A stretch of 64,000 nucleotides of DNA from Neobacillus niacini (GTDB lineage Bacteria; Bacillota; Bacilli; Bacillales; Cytobacillaceae), in assembly GCF_030817595.1 (NCBI RefSeq), contig NZ_JAUSZN010000001.1, positions 1,868,001 to 1,932,000 of the forward strand, read 5' to 3'. The translations under genes were made by a program, and so were the position numbers. Below, piece after piece: positions 1 to 8,959 of the stretch; positions within the stretch are counted from its first letter, which is position 1, and every line of letters begins with the position of its first letter. The notes beneath the pieces are model-generated. The model worked only from the letters and a program-made list of their open reading frames with translations. It ran no database searches and was not told the DNA's origin.

Positions 1-73
1 ACCCTATGGATGTGCTTGTAAGAAAGGTGGCACTGCAATGAATAAATTTTCATACACACTAAGGAGGGCAACG

Positions 74-586
74 ATGGGAATTTTAAGTGGCAACCCTAAA
101 GAAGAGCCTTTACACTATGGCGAGGTATTTGATTTATGGTCTTCTGTTTTGGCAGGGAATGCAAAAATTGCTGGTTATCAAACCGCTTTAAACCATGCTG
201 GAGATGATGATTTAAAGAAATTATTAGTAGAAGCAATTGAAAATTGCCAACAGGAAAAAAAGCAAGTAGAAGAACTATTAAAAGAAAACGGCATTGGCTT
301 ACCGCCTGCATCACCCGAACCCCCTGAAGCTTGTTTAGAGGATATTCCAGTAGGTGCTCGAATCCTTGACCCTGCTATAGCTGCTGGTCTTTCTGCAGAT
401 ATTGCTGCTGGTCTCGTTTTATGCAGTCAAGTTATCGGTAAATCTATCAGGGAAGACGTAGCTATGATGTATGCACAATTCCATGCTCAAAAGGTCGCAC
501 TCGGGGGAAAAGTACTCCGTTTAAACAAGGAAAAAGGATGGCTAATTCCTCCTCCATTACATCTTAATAAGCATGGCGATTGTTAA
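74..586 (+). CDS. DUF3231 family protein
   Basis: Protein of about 170 residues resembling the DUF3231 family of spore-forming Bacillaceae: helical, ferritin-like proteins of unknown biochemical role, usually linked to sporulation. Recognisable parts are the N-terminal GNPKEEPLHYGEVFDLWS stretch and a C-terminal half rich in Ala and Gly (DPAIAAGLSADIAAGLVL), which suggests packed helices. I chose the ATG at 74 because AAGGAGG sits six bases upstream. An in-frame ATG at 38 also has a fair AAAGGTGG site and would add 12 residues. The reading frame is open to the left window edge, so the preceding gene cannot be identified. A bidirectional hairpin terminator follows. The function is unknown; the family assignment is fairly sure. 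Confidence 0.75.
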   Translation: MGILSGNPKEEPLHYGEVFDLWSSVLAGNAKIAGYQTALNHAGDDDLKKLLVEAIENCQQEKKQVEELLKENGIGLPPASPEPPEACLEDIPVGARILDPAIAAGLSADIAAGLVLCSQVIGKSIREDVAMMYAQFHAQKVALGGKVLRLNKEKGWLIPPPLHLNKHGDC

Positions 587-613
587 GGGCTGTTCAAGAT
601 AAAACACAAAAAG

Positions 614-651
614 AAAAAAGGATGAACACAAATTGTGTCTCATCCTTTTTT
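614..651. terminator. Bidirectional rho-independent terminator
   Basis: The arms AAAAAGGATGA and TCATCCTTTTT enclose an inner CACA/TGTG pairing. Runs of A and T on the two sides make it usable by the DUF3231 gene on the plus strand and the Mn-catalase gene on the minus strand, which converge here. Confidence 0.85.
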
Positions 652-654
652 AGA

Positions 655-1512
655 TTATCGATTTAAATCACTGATACCAGGGCTATGCTCGTTTGGCATT
701 TCAGGCATTACTGGAACTGGATAACCTTGTGGCGGTGGTACTACTTGTAATGTTCCAGAATCCCTGCTTGGTGATTCACCTTGGAATATCGTACCAATTA
801 GCGTTTCATCAAGTCTAAAATTAAACTGAGCATTATGGAAGCCCATCTCTACATATTTACGGCATTCTGGGTACTTATTAATGTCATAGTTCGGGACTGG
901 GAAGATTTTACCCCAATTCACACCTAGAGTTTCAAGAGCTTTAGCGAAGGCATTTTGGTGTGCATTATCGCGGACAATTAAGAAAGCCAAAGTTTCTCTA
1001 AACGTTTTATTTGAGCTCATTTCATAAATTCGTGTTTTTTGCAGGACACCCGTTGATTCTAATACCACATTATCCAATAAATCGCTGATTAAGTTTCCAT
1101 GGCTGTATACATAATTACCAGTCCAAGGATTCCCTCCAGCATCTACTGGAAGTGAACTTTGCGCACCCATAATATAGTGATGTGGGTTTGCATGTTCTTT
1201 TACTGCTTCTTCTAGAGGAGCACCATTCGTTCCTCCGGCCCCGACTGCCTCTTCCCCCGACCCATTCAGGAGCTGATTGATCGTTGTTTGTACAAGCTCC
1301 ACATGGCTGATTTCCTCAAGGAAAACCCCTCTGATTAAATCACGGTATTGCTTTTGATTTCCTCTAAAATTGGAACTTTGAAAGAAAAACTGCATCATGG
1401 TACGCATTTCGCCAAATCTGCCGCCCAATGTTTCTTGAAGAACTTTTGCTGCAGCCGGATCAGGTTTGTCTGGAACAATCATATTAATAAGGTCTTCTCT
1501 ATAGAAATACAA
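655..1512 (-). CDS. Manganese catalase family protein
   Basis: 285-residue ferritin-like di-manganese catalase homologue of the type seen in spore formers (related to YdbD/YjqC and CotJC). It would disproportionate hydrogen peroxide. Candidate metal ligands lie in GGRFGEMRTMMQ, FLEEISHVELV and VRDNAHQNAFAKAL, giving the Glu / Glu-x3-His / His pattern expected in a four-helix bundle. The C-terminal tail is Pro-rich. Translation starts at TTG (1512), which is preceded by AGGAGG at six bases; the next ATG has no good site. It is last in a minus-strand run with a 60-residue ORF, a PLP enzyme and an acetyltransferase. Catalytic activity is inferred from family. Confidence 0.88.
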   Translation of the reverse strand: MYFYREDLINMIVPDKPDPAAAKVLQETLGGRFGEMRTMMQFFFQSSNFRGNQKQYRDLIRGVFLEEISHVELVQTTINQLLNGSGEEAVGAGGTNGAPLEEAVKEHANPHHYIMGAQSSLPVDAGGNPWTGNYVYSHGNLISDLLDNVVLESTGVLQKTRIYEMSSNKTFRETLAFLIVRDNAHQNAFAKALETLGVNWGKIFPVPNYDINKYPECRKYVEMGFHNAQFNFRLDETLIGTIFQGESPSRDSGTLQVVPPPQGYPVPVMPEMPNEHSPGISDLNR

Positions 1513-1566
1513 ATTATTACCTCCTAATATTGAAATAGTACCAAGTTATCATTACCTGAATATCAT

Positions 1567-1749
1567 TCACTTATTCGAGCTCATTTCTTTGGAATCCTCT
1601 TGATAATGTTCATTTAAATAGGGATTTTCAGTGGTAGCGAAACTGACTGATAGTAAACTCATTTCTGGATCTAATCCATATAATCCTTTTAAAGACTTTT
1701 TAACATTCTCACCACTTTGAAATTGCGGTTCTTTATCATGGTCCTTCAT
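1567..1749 (-). CDS. Small hypothetical protein (60 aa)
   Basis: A 60-residue charged, soluble protein with no family I recognise. The start ATG has a convincing AAAGGTGAT site, and the gene begins 17 bases after the upstream PLP-enzyme stop, so it is probably translated from the same mRNA. There is no signal peptide or membrane segment. Its last residues EMSSNK are also found inside the neighbouring Mn catalase, encoded by a near-identical 17-base stretch; this may be chance. Function unknown. Confidence 0.55.
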   Translation of the reverse strand: MKDHDKEPQFQSGENVKKSLKGLYGLDPEMSLLSVSFATTENPYLNEHYQEDSKEMSSNK

Positions 1750-1766
1750 ATAATCACCTTTTTCTT

Positions 1767-2942
1767 TTATTCACTTAATGCTTGCTCTAAGTCATCTATT
1801 AATGAATTAGCATTTTCAAGCCCCACTGCAAGGCGGATCGAACCTGGGCTAATATGTTCGTTTACCAATTTCCCTTCATTATTCCCAAGGTTAGGCGAGA
1901 GTATTAGACTTTCAAAAGATCCCCAAGAGACACCTATTTTAAAAATCTTCATCTTGTTTAGTACTGTTTTTACGTGATTAAAATCAGCTTGTTTTAGCTC
2001 GATACTCATTAATCCGCTGTACCCTGATAATTGGCTTGTCCCCAAATGATAATCCGAGTGTGTTTCAAGACCGGGAAAGTTCACTTTTTCAACTGTAGGA
2101 TGATTATGTAAAAATCTAGCCACTTTTAACGCATTTTCTTGGTGTCCTTGCATTCGAAATGGTAACGTTCTAAGCCCGCGGAGCAAAAGAGATGCTTCAT
2201 TGGGAGGCATAGCAGCACCCATAAGCAAATATTCCTTCCTAAAAATCGTTTTCATGATTTCCTTACTTGTAACGACTGCCCCCCCTAAGACATCACTATG
2301 CCCCCCAAGATACTTTGAGGCAGAATGAACGACGACATCTATCCCCTTTGTAAGGGGTTTTTGGAATAGCGGAGTTGCCCATGTGTTATCAATGATGGTG
2401 CGAATTCCGATTTTCCTTGCAAAGTCTGCAATTTCATCTAGATTAACCAATCTGAATGTCATATCCGTTGGACTTTCTAAAAAAATCACCCTAGTGTTCG
2501 GTTGTAAGCCGGCCTTAATATCATCTGTTTTAGTCGAATAAATAACAGAATGGCTGACATTAAATTTCCCAAGATATTTCAAAAGTTCCATTGTTGAATA
2601 ATAAAGATTACTGACACATAGAACGTGATCACCGCTTTTTACACTATTGATTAACGCAGCACTAACGGCAGCCATTCCAGTAGAAAAAAGTTTACATACA
2701 TCGCCTCTTTCTAATGCGGCAAGCTTCTTTTCTACAATTTCAACTGTAGGATTTGTTCCCCTCCCATAAACATAAAAGGAGTGTTCACTTTGGAGAGCGT
2801 CCGTAATCATTTCAAATGTCTGGTAGGTGAATAACGTATTTTGGAAAATTGGCGGAACAACTGCACCCTCAAAACGTTCCCTGTCATCCTCATAATGCAT
2901 GCATATCTTTTTATCTGTCTCGAAAGAATCAAGGTTTTCCAT
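1767..2942 (-). CDS. Trans-sulfuration family PLP enzyme (cystathionine lyase/synthase-like)
   Basis: Cys/Met-metabolism PLP enzyme, 391 residues, fold type I. The PLP lysine lies in HSASKYLGGHSDVLGG, the classic motif of cystathionine gamma-synthase, cystathionine beta/gamma-lyase and methionine gamma-lyase. The YGRGTNPTVEIVEKKLAALE region is the cofactor-phosphate/substrate entry segment of the family. Which reaction it catalyses cannot be decided from sequence. I start at the ATG at 2942, because the in-frame GTG at 2957 is itself part of the GAGGAG ribosome site. It follows an acetyltransferase gene by 27 bases and precedes a small ORF and Mn catalase, suggesting one transcript. No other sulfur-pathway gene is nearby. 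Confidence 0.88.
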   Translation of the reverse strand: MENLDSFETDKKICMHYEDDRERFEGAVVPPIFQNTLFTYQTFEMITDALQSEHSFYVYGRGTNPTVEIVEKKLAALERGDVCKLFSTGMAAVSAALINSVKSGDHVLCVSNLYYSTMELLKYLGKFNVSHSVIYSTKTDDIKAGLQPNTRVIFLESPTDMTFRLVNLDEIADFARKIGIRTIIDNTWATPLFQKPLTKGIDVVVHSASKYLGGHSDVLGGAVVTSKEIMKTIFRKEYLLMGAAMPPNEASLLLRGLRTLPFRMQGHQENALKVARFLHNHPTVEKVNFPGLETHSDYHLGTSQLSGYSGLMSIELKQADFNHVKTVLNKMKIFKIGVSWGSFESLILSPNLGNNEGKLVNEHISPGSIRLAVGLENANSLIDDLEQALSE

Positions 2943-2969
2943 TGTTTTTCTCCTCACAGCACATTTAGA

Positions 2970-4181
2970 TTAATAGTAATCTGAAAAATAAGGGGTCTGC
3001 CTTTCGATGATATTCTCTAAAATGTCTACAGCAGCTTCGTCACCCTTCAATCGAGAGATAGCAGCCAGGTATGATGGTCTTTTGTAACTAAGCAGCATTG
3101 TTGTTAGTGTCTGAATATCAAGTGAAACAGCAGGGTTATCCTCACTTTGTAGGAATTTTCCTTGGCCATTACCTGAAACAAGAAGTGTGAATATCCCTTG
3201 GTTCCATTCCAGCATGGGGTCTTCCAGCAAAAGTGTTATTTTCCTTTCAGTTCCTGTAGCTCTAAAAGGATACTGTTCAATAAATTGTTTCGCATCAACA
3301 ATACGGGCCATAAAATAAGGGGAAATAGTTTCTTTGATATCTCCGTCTTCCAGCCAAAAGGCTAATGGCTCATTCATAAAAATATTGCCAACCACCTTTG
3401 AAACCATAGAAAAATGGGCCCCAATGAAATTCCAAAGGCCAATTCGTGCCTCTTCATCCATATAGACCATTTCTTTAATATGGAGAACATCCTCAGAGAT
3501 CCAGTACAGCAAGTACCCATGTGGCTTGTGTGTGTGATCATAATAAACAGCTGCCGTTAGCTCATCTACATCCCATCTCCAATATTCATCCCAGGCTAAC
3601 TCATTGCGTATCATCGCTGCATGCATTTTACTAGAAAAAAGTTTATAAACAGTTCTTACATCTGAATGCTCGATATTTAATCTTTCTACATAACCAGGAA
3701 CTTTCCTTATCTTTGGTAATTGGACGTCTCTCACTTCAAAGGTCATTTTATCCGATATGATTTCCCATCCTCTTCGGCGGTAATATGGAATAGAATAAGG
3801 AAATAAATAAGAAATTGATTGTTTTCTTGCCTGCATATCCGCAAGTCCCTGTCGCATTAATTTATACATTAGTCCCATGTTAGCGTATTCCGGATAGGTG
3901 CCGACTCCGGTCAAACCGCCCATTTCGAATGTCCGTCCAAAAATATTTACTTGAAAAGGATAGACCGCCAGCTGTGAGACAAGTTTCTCTCCATCAAACC
4001 AGCCAATCACATCCGCCTGATCCAAAACCGGTTTTTTTGCTAAGGCAATCTCTCGTTCCTCCCAGCCCACCATTTGTAAATCTTTTTTGGTGACTTGAAA
4101 CACATACCTCAATAACTCATTAAACTGTTGGAAGTGCTTTGTTTCCACTTTCCCCATTTTGAGCCTGTCTAGTCGACTCAT
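2970..4181 (-). CDS. Eis-like GNAT N-acetyltransferase
   Basis: 403-residue acetyltransferase resembling the Eis (enhanced intracellular survival) family: an N-terminal GNAT domain (about 5-150), a second degenerate GNAT-like domain, and a C-terminal SCP2-like sterol-carrier fold (about 290-400). The acetyl-CoA loop region lies around GGLTGVGTYPEYANMGLMYKLM, followed by YLFPYSIPYYRRRGWEII, typical of the family. Eis proteins acetylate amines, including aminoglycosides and peptides; the natural substrate in bacilli is usually unknown. It is first of four minus-strand genes. No resistance role can be claimed from sequence. Confidence 0.8.
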   Translation of the reverse strand: MSRLDRLKMGKVETKHFQQFNELLRYVFQVTKKDLQMVGWEEREIALAKKPVLDQADVIGWFDGEKLVSQLAVYPFQVNIFGRTFEMGGLTGVGTYPEYANMGLMYKLMRQGLADMQARKQSISYLFPYSIPYYRRRGWEIISDKMTFEVRDVQLPKIRKVPGYVERLNIEHSDVRTVYKLFSSKMHAAMIRNELAWDEYWRWDVDELTAAVYYDHTHKPHGYLLYWISEDVLHIKEMVYMDEEARIGLWNFIGAHFSMVSKVVGNIFMNEPLAFWLEDGDIKETISPYFMARIVDAKQFIEQYPFRATGTERKITLLLEDPMLEWNQGIFTLLVSGNGQGKFLQSEDNPAVSLDIQTLTTMLLSYKRPSYLAAISRLKGDEAAVDILENIIERQTPYFSDYY

Positions 4182-4320
4182 ACCTATACCTCCAAAAATT
4201 CACTTAATATATTTAAATTTTAGTGTTTACTTAACAGTGGATTAGGATTCCAAAAAAGAAGCTGCACATCTTTTTTTTAATAATCGAATAAATCTTCTGG
4301 AAATTTCGATTAAAACCAAC

Positions 4321-4421
4321 TTGACACATCGGAATTATAGGTATATTGTAAAGATACTTACTATTAATTCGCCGATTTGACATCAAAAGGCACCTCTTGT
4401 TTAAAAGGAGGTGTTTTTTTA
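4321..4421 (+). promoter_or_regulatory. Leader of the 4463 hydrolase: two promoter-like pairs and an internal hairpin
   Basis: TTGACA at 4321 is followed at 17 bases by TATTGT (4344), or at 15 bases by TATATT. A second TTGACA at 4377 pairs at 17 bases with TTTAAA (4400). A terminator-like hairpin, CACCTC/GAGGTG followed by seven T, occupies 4391-4421. It lies upstream of the ribosome site of the hydrolase gene and overlaps the second promoter candidate. If the first promoter is used, the hairpin lies in the untranslated leader and could attenuate. No known riboswitch was recognised. Confidence 0.4.
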
Positions 4422-4462
4422 ATACTTACTTCTATTACATATATAAGGAAGGAGTTTTACAA

Positions 4463-5230
4463 ATGATTGAACAATATCCCGTGTTAGGTGGAGCTGAATC
4501 TTTTTTCTTTAAAGGAAATGAAATTGGGATTTTAATTTCCCATGGTTTTGTTGGAACACCACAGAGTGTCAGTTATTTAGGTGAATACCTTGCATCTAAA
4601 GGTTTCACAGTCTATGGAGTTAGATTAAAAGGACATGGGACACATTATGAGGATATGGAAAGGTGCAGTTACCAAGATTGGATAAAAAGTATAGAAGATG
4701 GTTTTCAATTTCTACAACAACATTGCTCTGACATCTTTGTCATTGGCCAATCAATGGGTGGGACTTTAACATTAAATCTAGCTCAAAAGTATAAAAATAT
4801 TAAGGGAATCATGTTAATTAATGCAGCAATCAACTCCATTCCTCCGATGGAAATGTATAAAAATAAAGAAACTCCCCGTTATGTTCATGAAGGAGAACCA
4901 GATATCAAAGCAAAAAATGTTCATGAAATTACGTATTCAAAAGCACCAGTACGGTCCATGCATCAGCTATTTGCTTTAATGGATGTTACAAGGGATAGAC
5001 TATCAAGTGTTGCTTGCCCAGTTCTGGCATTTCGTTCAGAAGAAGACCACGTGGTTCCACCTGAAAACACTAATTATATTTTGTCAGCTATTCAATCAGA
5101 AATAAAGGAAGTGCTTCCGTTATATAATTCTTATCACGTTGCCAGCATGGACAATGATAAAGAGATGATCGCTGAACAATGCAGCTTATTTATTAATAAA
5201 CTTGTAAGTAATGTTTTTAAAACCATATGA
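4463..5230 (+). CDS. Alpha/beta hydrolase (carboxylesterase / monoacylglycerol lipase-like)
   Basis: 255-residue cytosolic serine hydrolase resembling Bacillus/Geobacillus Est30-type carboxylesterases. The nucleophile serine is in IGQSMGG and the oxyanion-hole region is SHGFVGTPQS. The acid Asp is probably in FRSEEDHVVPPENT and the histidine in NSYHVASMDND near the C-terminus. A length of about 250 residues is normal for the family. I chose the ATG at 4463 because AAGGAAGGAG lies upstream; the longer frame from 4397 would run across the leader hairpin. The gene stands alone and is followed by a strong terminator. The substrate is unknown; short-chain esters or monoacylglycerol are typical. 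Confidence 0.85.
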   Translation: MIEQYPVLGGAESFFFKGNEIGILISHGFVGTPQSVSYLGEYLASKGFTVYGVRLKGHGTHYEDMERCSYQDWIKSIEDGFQFLQQHCSDIFVIGQSMGGTLTLNLAQKYKNIKGIMLINAAINSIPPMEMYKNKETPRYVHEGEPDIKAKNVHEITYSKAPVRSMHQLFALMDVTRDRLSSVACPVLAFRSEEDHVVPPENTNYILSAIQSEIKEVLPLYNSYHVASMDNDKEMIAEQCSLFINKLVSNVFKTI

Positions 5231-5240
5231 ATTAAAACAC

Positions 5241-5264
5241 CCTCGCCAGTTATACTAGGCGAGG
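5241..5264. terminator. Hairpin terminator after the 4463 hydrolase
   Basis: CCTCGCC and GGCGAGG with a ten-base loop, followed by TTT. It lies between the convergent hydrolase and 2-hydroxyacid dehydrogenase genes and may serve both. Confidence 0.75.
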
Positions 5265-5273
5265 TTTACTTTG

Positions 5274-6236
5274 CTATTGTTTTATTAAGTTTGGCGGTGT
5301 TTCTCCCTGTAATGCTTTCACTAAATTAGTGGCTGCTGTCATGGCCATTTTTAATCGGGTTTCATAGGTGGCGGATCCAATGTGGGGCAGTGTAACGACA
5401 TTCTTCATGGAAAGAAGAGGGTTATCCTTTTGCACTGGCTCTTGAACAAAGACATCTAGTCCTGCACCATATATTTGTCCTTTTTGAAGCCCTTCAATTA
5501 ATGCTTCTTCATCGACAGTATTCCCTCTTGAAGCATTGATAAAAATGGCTGACTCTTTCATAAATTCGAATTCTCTTTTACCTATCAAATTTACCGTCTC
5601 TGGAGTCAAAGGTGTCATTAAGCAAACAAAATCTGATTTCTTTAACAAATCCTCCATTGAACAGTATACGGCCCCGTATTTGTCTTCCGCCTCTTCGTTC
5701 CGGGAACGATTATGATAGATAATCTCCATATCAAATCCAAAATGTGCTCTTTTAGCCACAGTGGATCCAATGCCACCCATTCCAATAATCCCCAACACTT
5801 TATGATGGACATCGAGGCCAAACCACTTTTCTGCAAGACCAGATTCCCACTGTCCCGTTTTAACCCATTGATCTAATTCCGGAATTCTTCTAGCAGTAGA
5901 GAGAATCAATCCCATAATCGTATCAGCTACCGTGTCGTTAAGAACATCAGGGGTATTGGTGGCAATAATCCCCCTTTCCTCCAAAGCGGTCAAATCAAGA
6001 TTATCGTAACCGACAGATATATTGCAGACTATATTCAATTGTGGTGCTTGATCTAATAACTCTTTGTCTACTTTTAGTCCCGAACCTAAAAGACCTTGTG
6101 CCTCCTCGAGTTCGTTAAGAAATACAGGATAGGTTTCTGAATCCAGGTTCTCAAAATAAATAACCTCACAGGTTTCTGCAAGTAGTTCCAATACTTTTTT
6201 ATCTACTTTTTTATAAACAATTACTTTTGGCTTCAT
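5274..6236 (-). CDS. D-isomer-specific 2-hydroxyacid dehydrogenase
   Basis: NAD(P)-dependent 2-hydroxyacid dehydrogenase of about 320 residues, of the glyoxylate/hydroxypyruvate/2-ketogluconate reductase type (similar to B. subtilis YvcT). The Rossmann motif is GIIGMGGIGSTVAKRA. The catalytic Arg is in NASRGNTVDE, the Glu in VFVQEPVQ, and the His in LPHIGSAT. I prefer the ATG at 6236 (MKPKVIVYK), which has GGAG nine bases upstream, over the ATG at 6251. The substrate, glyoxylate or 2-keto-D-gluconate, cannot be told apart from sequence. It is monocistronic, converging with the upstream esterase. Confidence 0.88.
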   Translation of the reverse strand: MKPKVIVYKKVDKKVLELLAETCEVIYFENLDSETYPVFLNELEEAQGLLGSGLKVDKELLDQAPQLNIVCNISVGYDNLDLTALEERGIIATNTPDVLNDTVADTIMGLILSTARRIPELDQWVKTGQWESGLAEKWFGLDVHHKVLGIIGMGGIGSTVAKRAHFGFDMEIIYHNRSRNEEAEDKYGAVYCSMEDLLKKSDFVCLMTPLTPETVNLIGKREFEFMKESAIFINASRGNTVDEEALIEGLQKGQIYGAGLDVFVQEPVQKDNPLLSMKNVVTLPHIGSATYETRLKMAMTAATNLVKALQGETPPNLIKQ

Positions 6237-6394
6237 GATTAAAAACTCCATTTCGTTTGTATATCAGCATTTATTAGATCATTTTTCTTATCAATACAAA
6301 AGAAGATAAGCGTGGATGCATAATCATTAACACTTCATATAAACATGCAAATATCATACTATTGTTTGGAATTCTTATTGTTTACACATTAAAA

Positions 6395-7210
6395 TTATAG
6401 TCCTTTTATCCAGCGTTCTGCCATATCAATCCAATTCGTTACTTCAGGCTGCAGGTGTAGTTCATTATCCACTCTTTTCGTCTCATCCGTTCCTAGCGAC
6501 AATCCATGGACCCCTTTAGGGTAAATATGCATTTCCAAAGGTACTTTATTGTTTAAAAGCGCTTCTGCAAACATAAAGCTATTTTCAACAGGAACGGCTA
6601 TATCCTCAAACGTATGCCATAAGAAAGTTGGAGGAGTATTAGTCGTAACCTGTTTCTCTAATGATACCAAGTCTAAACTTTCATCATCTTGGCACTTATC
6701 TCCTAATAATGCTTCAAAACTACCACGATGTGCATTTTGTCCTGATGTAATGACTGGATAACATAGGACTAAACCGTTTGGAGTAATTTGTTCTTTCGAG
6801 TATTCAAGCTCTTCGGTTAAAAATTCCTTGTCCCAGAATACACCAAGACTTGCTGCCAAATGACCGCCAGCCGAAAAACCGAGAACAATTATTTTATTGG
6901 TATCTACATTCCACTCGTTTGCATGGTCTCGCACTTTACCGACTGCTTTCGCCAATTGACATAGTGCGGTTGGGAATACTGCAGGTTTTACACTGTATTT
7001 TAAGACACATGTATGAAAACCCATACCGTTTAAGCGAATCGCCACTGGTTCTGCCTCTCGTTCAGATGTATATTGATACCCTCCTCCTGGACATATGACA
7101 ATCATTGGTCTCTTTCGATTCGGATCAATTTCTGGAGAATTTTCTAGTATGTATGTGTACAAAGTTGCGGTATCCTGTTCATATTTTATTTCTATTTTTT
7201 CATGAAGCAT
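6395..7210 (-). CDS. Alpha/beta hydrolase, acetyl(xylan) esterase-like
   Basis: 271-residue cytosolic esterase of the BD-FAE/acetyl-xylooligosaccharide esterase type. The oxyanion motif is CPGGGYQYTSEREAEPVA and the nucleophile lies in GFSAGGHLAA. The acid is in the WHTFEDIAVPVENS stretch and the histidine in YPKGVHGLSLG. It is a clear paralogue of the esterase at 38475-39380, which lies in the glycoside island (PGGGY, SDREAEPVA and GVHGLSL are shared). This copy sits about 17 kb outside it. It may deacetylate imported plant oligosaccharides. No cre box was seen upstream. Confidence 0.85.
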   Translation of the reverse strand: MLHEKIEIKYEQDTATLYTYILENSPEIDPNRKRPMIVICPGGGYQYTSEREAEPVAIRLNGMGFHTCVLKYSVKPAVFPTALCQLAKAVGKVRDHANEWNVDTNKIIVLGFSAGGHLAASLGVFWDKEFLTEELEYSKEQITPNGLVLCYPVITSGQNAHRGSFEALLGDKCQDDESLDLVSLEKQVTTNTPPTFLWHTFEDIAVPVENSFMFAEALLNNKVPLEMHIYPKGVHGLSLGTDETKRVDNELHLQPEVTNWIDMAERWIKGL

Positions 7211-7283
7211 ATTATCTCACCTTTTTCTTAGAATGATATAATTCATTTTATCTGAATACATTGTAAATTTGTATTAATTAATA

Positions 7284-7310
7284 AAAAATCCACCATTAAA
7301 TGGTGGATTT
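7284..7310. terminator. Symmetrical hairpin directly left of the first IS
   Basis: AAATCCACCATT and AATGGTGGATTT form a near-perfect palindrome with flanking A and T runs, ending at the base before the outer inverted repeat of the IS1182-type element. Such palindromes can act as terminators and also as insertion targets. Confidence 0.7.
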
Positions 7311-8860
7311 CAGATTGTAGACAAAAGGCACCCGAATAAGCTCATTCGGGTGCCTTTACGTTGGAAATTTGCTCGTAAGAGCAATATTTAGACCTATCCT
7401 ATGCCTATTATTACGCCATTTCTGGACCTTTCCAGGTCCAGTTGGCCATCTTTTTCAAGTTCATGGCAGCAAAAGTAAGCATCGCCTGCATGGACAATTT
7501 TTTTAAACCTCTTAAGGTTGTCCAACGCATACCATGCTTTTCCTTAGCATCCGCAAAGACACGTTCAATCGTTTCTTTACGACGTGCATAAATGGTTTTA
7601 TTCTCTTGAGTATGACGAAGGTGATCCGCTTCCTCCAAATAGTGTTCCCACACATGACGCTCAATGAGTTTTTTATGTTCTTTACTCTGAGTGCATTGGG
7701 AAAGCAATGGACAATTTTGACATTCAATCGGATTAGAGAAATACTGGCGCTTTCCATCCTTCGTCGTCGTTGAATATTTCAATACTTGTCCTTGCGGACA
7801 GATATAACAATCGTAGTACTCATCGTAAACATACTCTTGTTTTTTAAGATAACCTTCTTTTGTACGAGGGCGAGTATATGGTAGAACTGGTGTCATATCG
7901 TGTTCAAATACATATTGGGCAATTGGAGATGTTTTATAACCAGCGTCAGCCGCAACAGCTTCAGGTTTTCCATGTTTCTCTATTATCTTCTCGAGTAGTG
8001 GCTCGAAAACAACGCTATCATGAATATTCCCCGGCGTTACAATTGCCCCCAAAACAAAACCATTTCGATCCGCAGCTGCATGAAATGAATATGCGAACTG
8101 TTTCGTTCGTTCGTCCTTTACGTAATAACCACTCTCTGGGTCAGTCGTGCTTTCTTTAATTTCTTTTAATTCTTCTTTATCAAACTTATCTGGAGGAAAT
8201 GGCTTTTTTCCGTGATCTTCTCGGTCTTTATTGATCTCTTCTTGTAGACGTGCCTCATATGCTTTCGATTCTTTTCTAACTACTTTCTTCTCAAATTTCT
8301 TCTTGTTTGCGCTAGCCTTTACATGAGTAGAATCAATAAATACGTGCTCACTACTAATCAATTTCTTCTCTGAGGCTTCCTTCAAAATTCGATAGAAAAT
8401 CTGCTCAAATAAATCGGTATCCTTAAAGCGTCGCTCGTAGTTTTTACCAAAAGTTGAAAAGTGAGGTACCTTATCATAAAAACCAAAGCCTAAAAACCAT
8501 CGATATGCCGTATTGGTTTCGATTTCTTCAATAGTTTTACGCATGGAGCGAATACCGAAGGTATATTGGATGAAAGCCATCTTAATCAATACTACAGGGT
8601 CAATACTCGGACGTCCCCGTTCAGAAGAATACATGTCTTGAACGAGTGAATAGATAAATGAAAAATCAATAGCCGCTTCGATTTTGCGGACCAAATGGTT
8701 TACAGGTACTAGTTGTTCTAAAGCAATCATTTCTATTTGGTCACGATTTGTCTGTGTATTTTTAGTAAGCATTTCATCCACCCCATTAAAATCTTTGTAC
8801 CTTAATTATACAAAAAAACTGCCGGCAAACCCGTATTTTTTCGGATTTGTCGACAGTCTG
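7311..8860 (-). mobile_element. IS1182-family insertion sequence (copy A)
   Basis: Complete element with one intact transposase gene. The outer inverted repeats are CAGATTGTAGACAAAAGGC at 7311-7329 and, on the other strand, CAGACTGTCGACAAATCCG at 8842-8860 (13 of the first 15 bases agree). Inside each end is a terminator-like hairpin: AAAGGCACCCGAAT/ATTCGGGTGCCTTT near 7325-7358 and an imperfect stem near 8819-8856. These would insulate the transposase from read-through. Its right end touches the left end of copy B with no intervening base. No target duplication is visible. Confidence 0.85.
7411..8772 (-). CDS. IS1182-family transposase (copy A)
   Basis: Full-length DDE transposase of about 453 residues. 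The N-terminal domain has GRPSIDPVVLIKMAF. The first catalytic Asp lies in VFIDSTHVKASANK, the second in AVAADAGYKTSP, and the Glu is expected in ETIERVFADAKEKHGMR. A Cys-rich segment (CYICPQGQ, CQNCPLLSQC) fits the IS1182 zinc-like region. I prefer the ATG at 8772, which has GGGGTG upstream, over an in-frame GTG at 8781. The frame is open throughout, so this copy may be active. Confidence 0.92.
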   Translation of the reverse strand: MLTKNTQTNRDQIEMIALEQLVPVNHLVRKIEAAIDFSFIYSLVQDMYSSERGRPSIDPVVLIKMAFIQYTFGIRSMRKTIEEIETNTAYRWFLGFGFYDKVPHFSTFGKNYERRFKDTDLFEQIFYRILKEASEKKLISSEHVFIDSTHVKASANKKKFEKKVVRKESKAYEARLQEEINKDREDHGKKPFPPDKFDKEELKEIKESTTDPESGYYVKDERTKQFAYSFHAAADRNGFVLGAIVTPGNIHDSVVFEPLLEKIIEKHGKPEAVAADAGYKTSPIAQYVFEHDMTPVLPYTRPRTKEGYLKKQEYVYDEYYDCYICPQGQVLKYSTTTKDGKRQYFSNPIECQNCPLLSQCTQSKEHKKLIERHVWEHYLEEADHLRHTQENKTIYARRKETIERVFADAKEKHGMRWTTLRGLKKLSMQAMLTFAAMNLKKMANWTWKGPEMA

Positions 8861-8959
8861 AGAGGCTGGGACATAACTAGCTTCAAATAGTGAAAAAGGT
8901 GAAATTGAGTGTGCTCAATTTCACCTTTTTCTATTTTTATTCATAATTGTTGTTTATTC

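Noticed and set aside
4181..4400. Riboswitch upstream of the esterase
   Set aside because: No recognisable T-box, SAM, purine, TPP or other conserved core; only a hairpin is visible.
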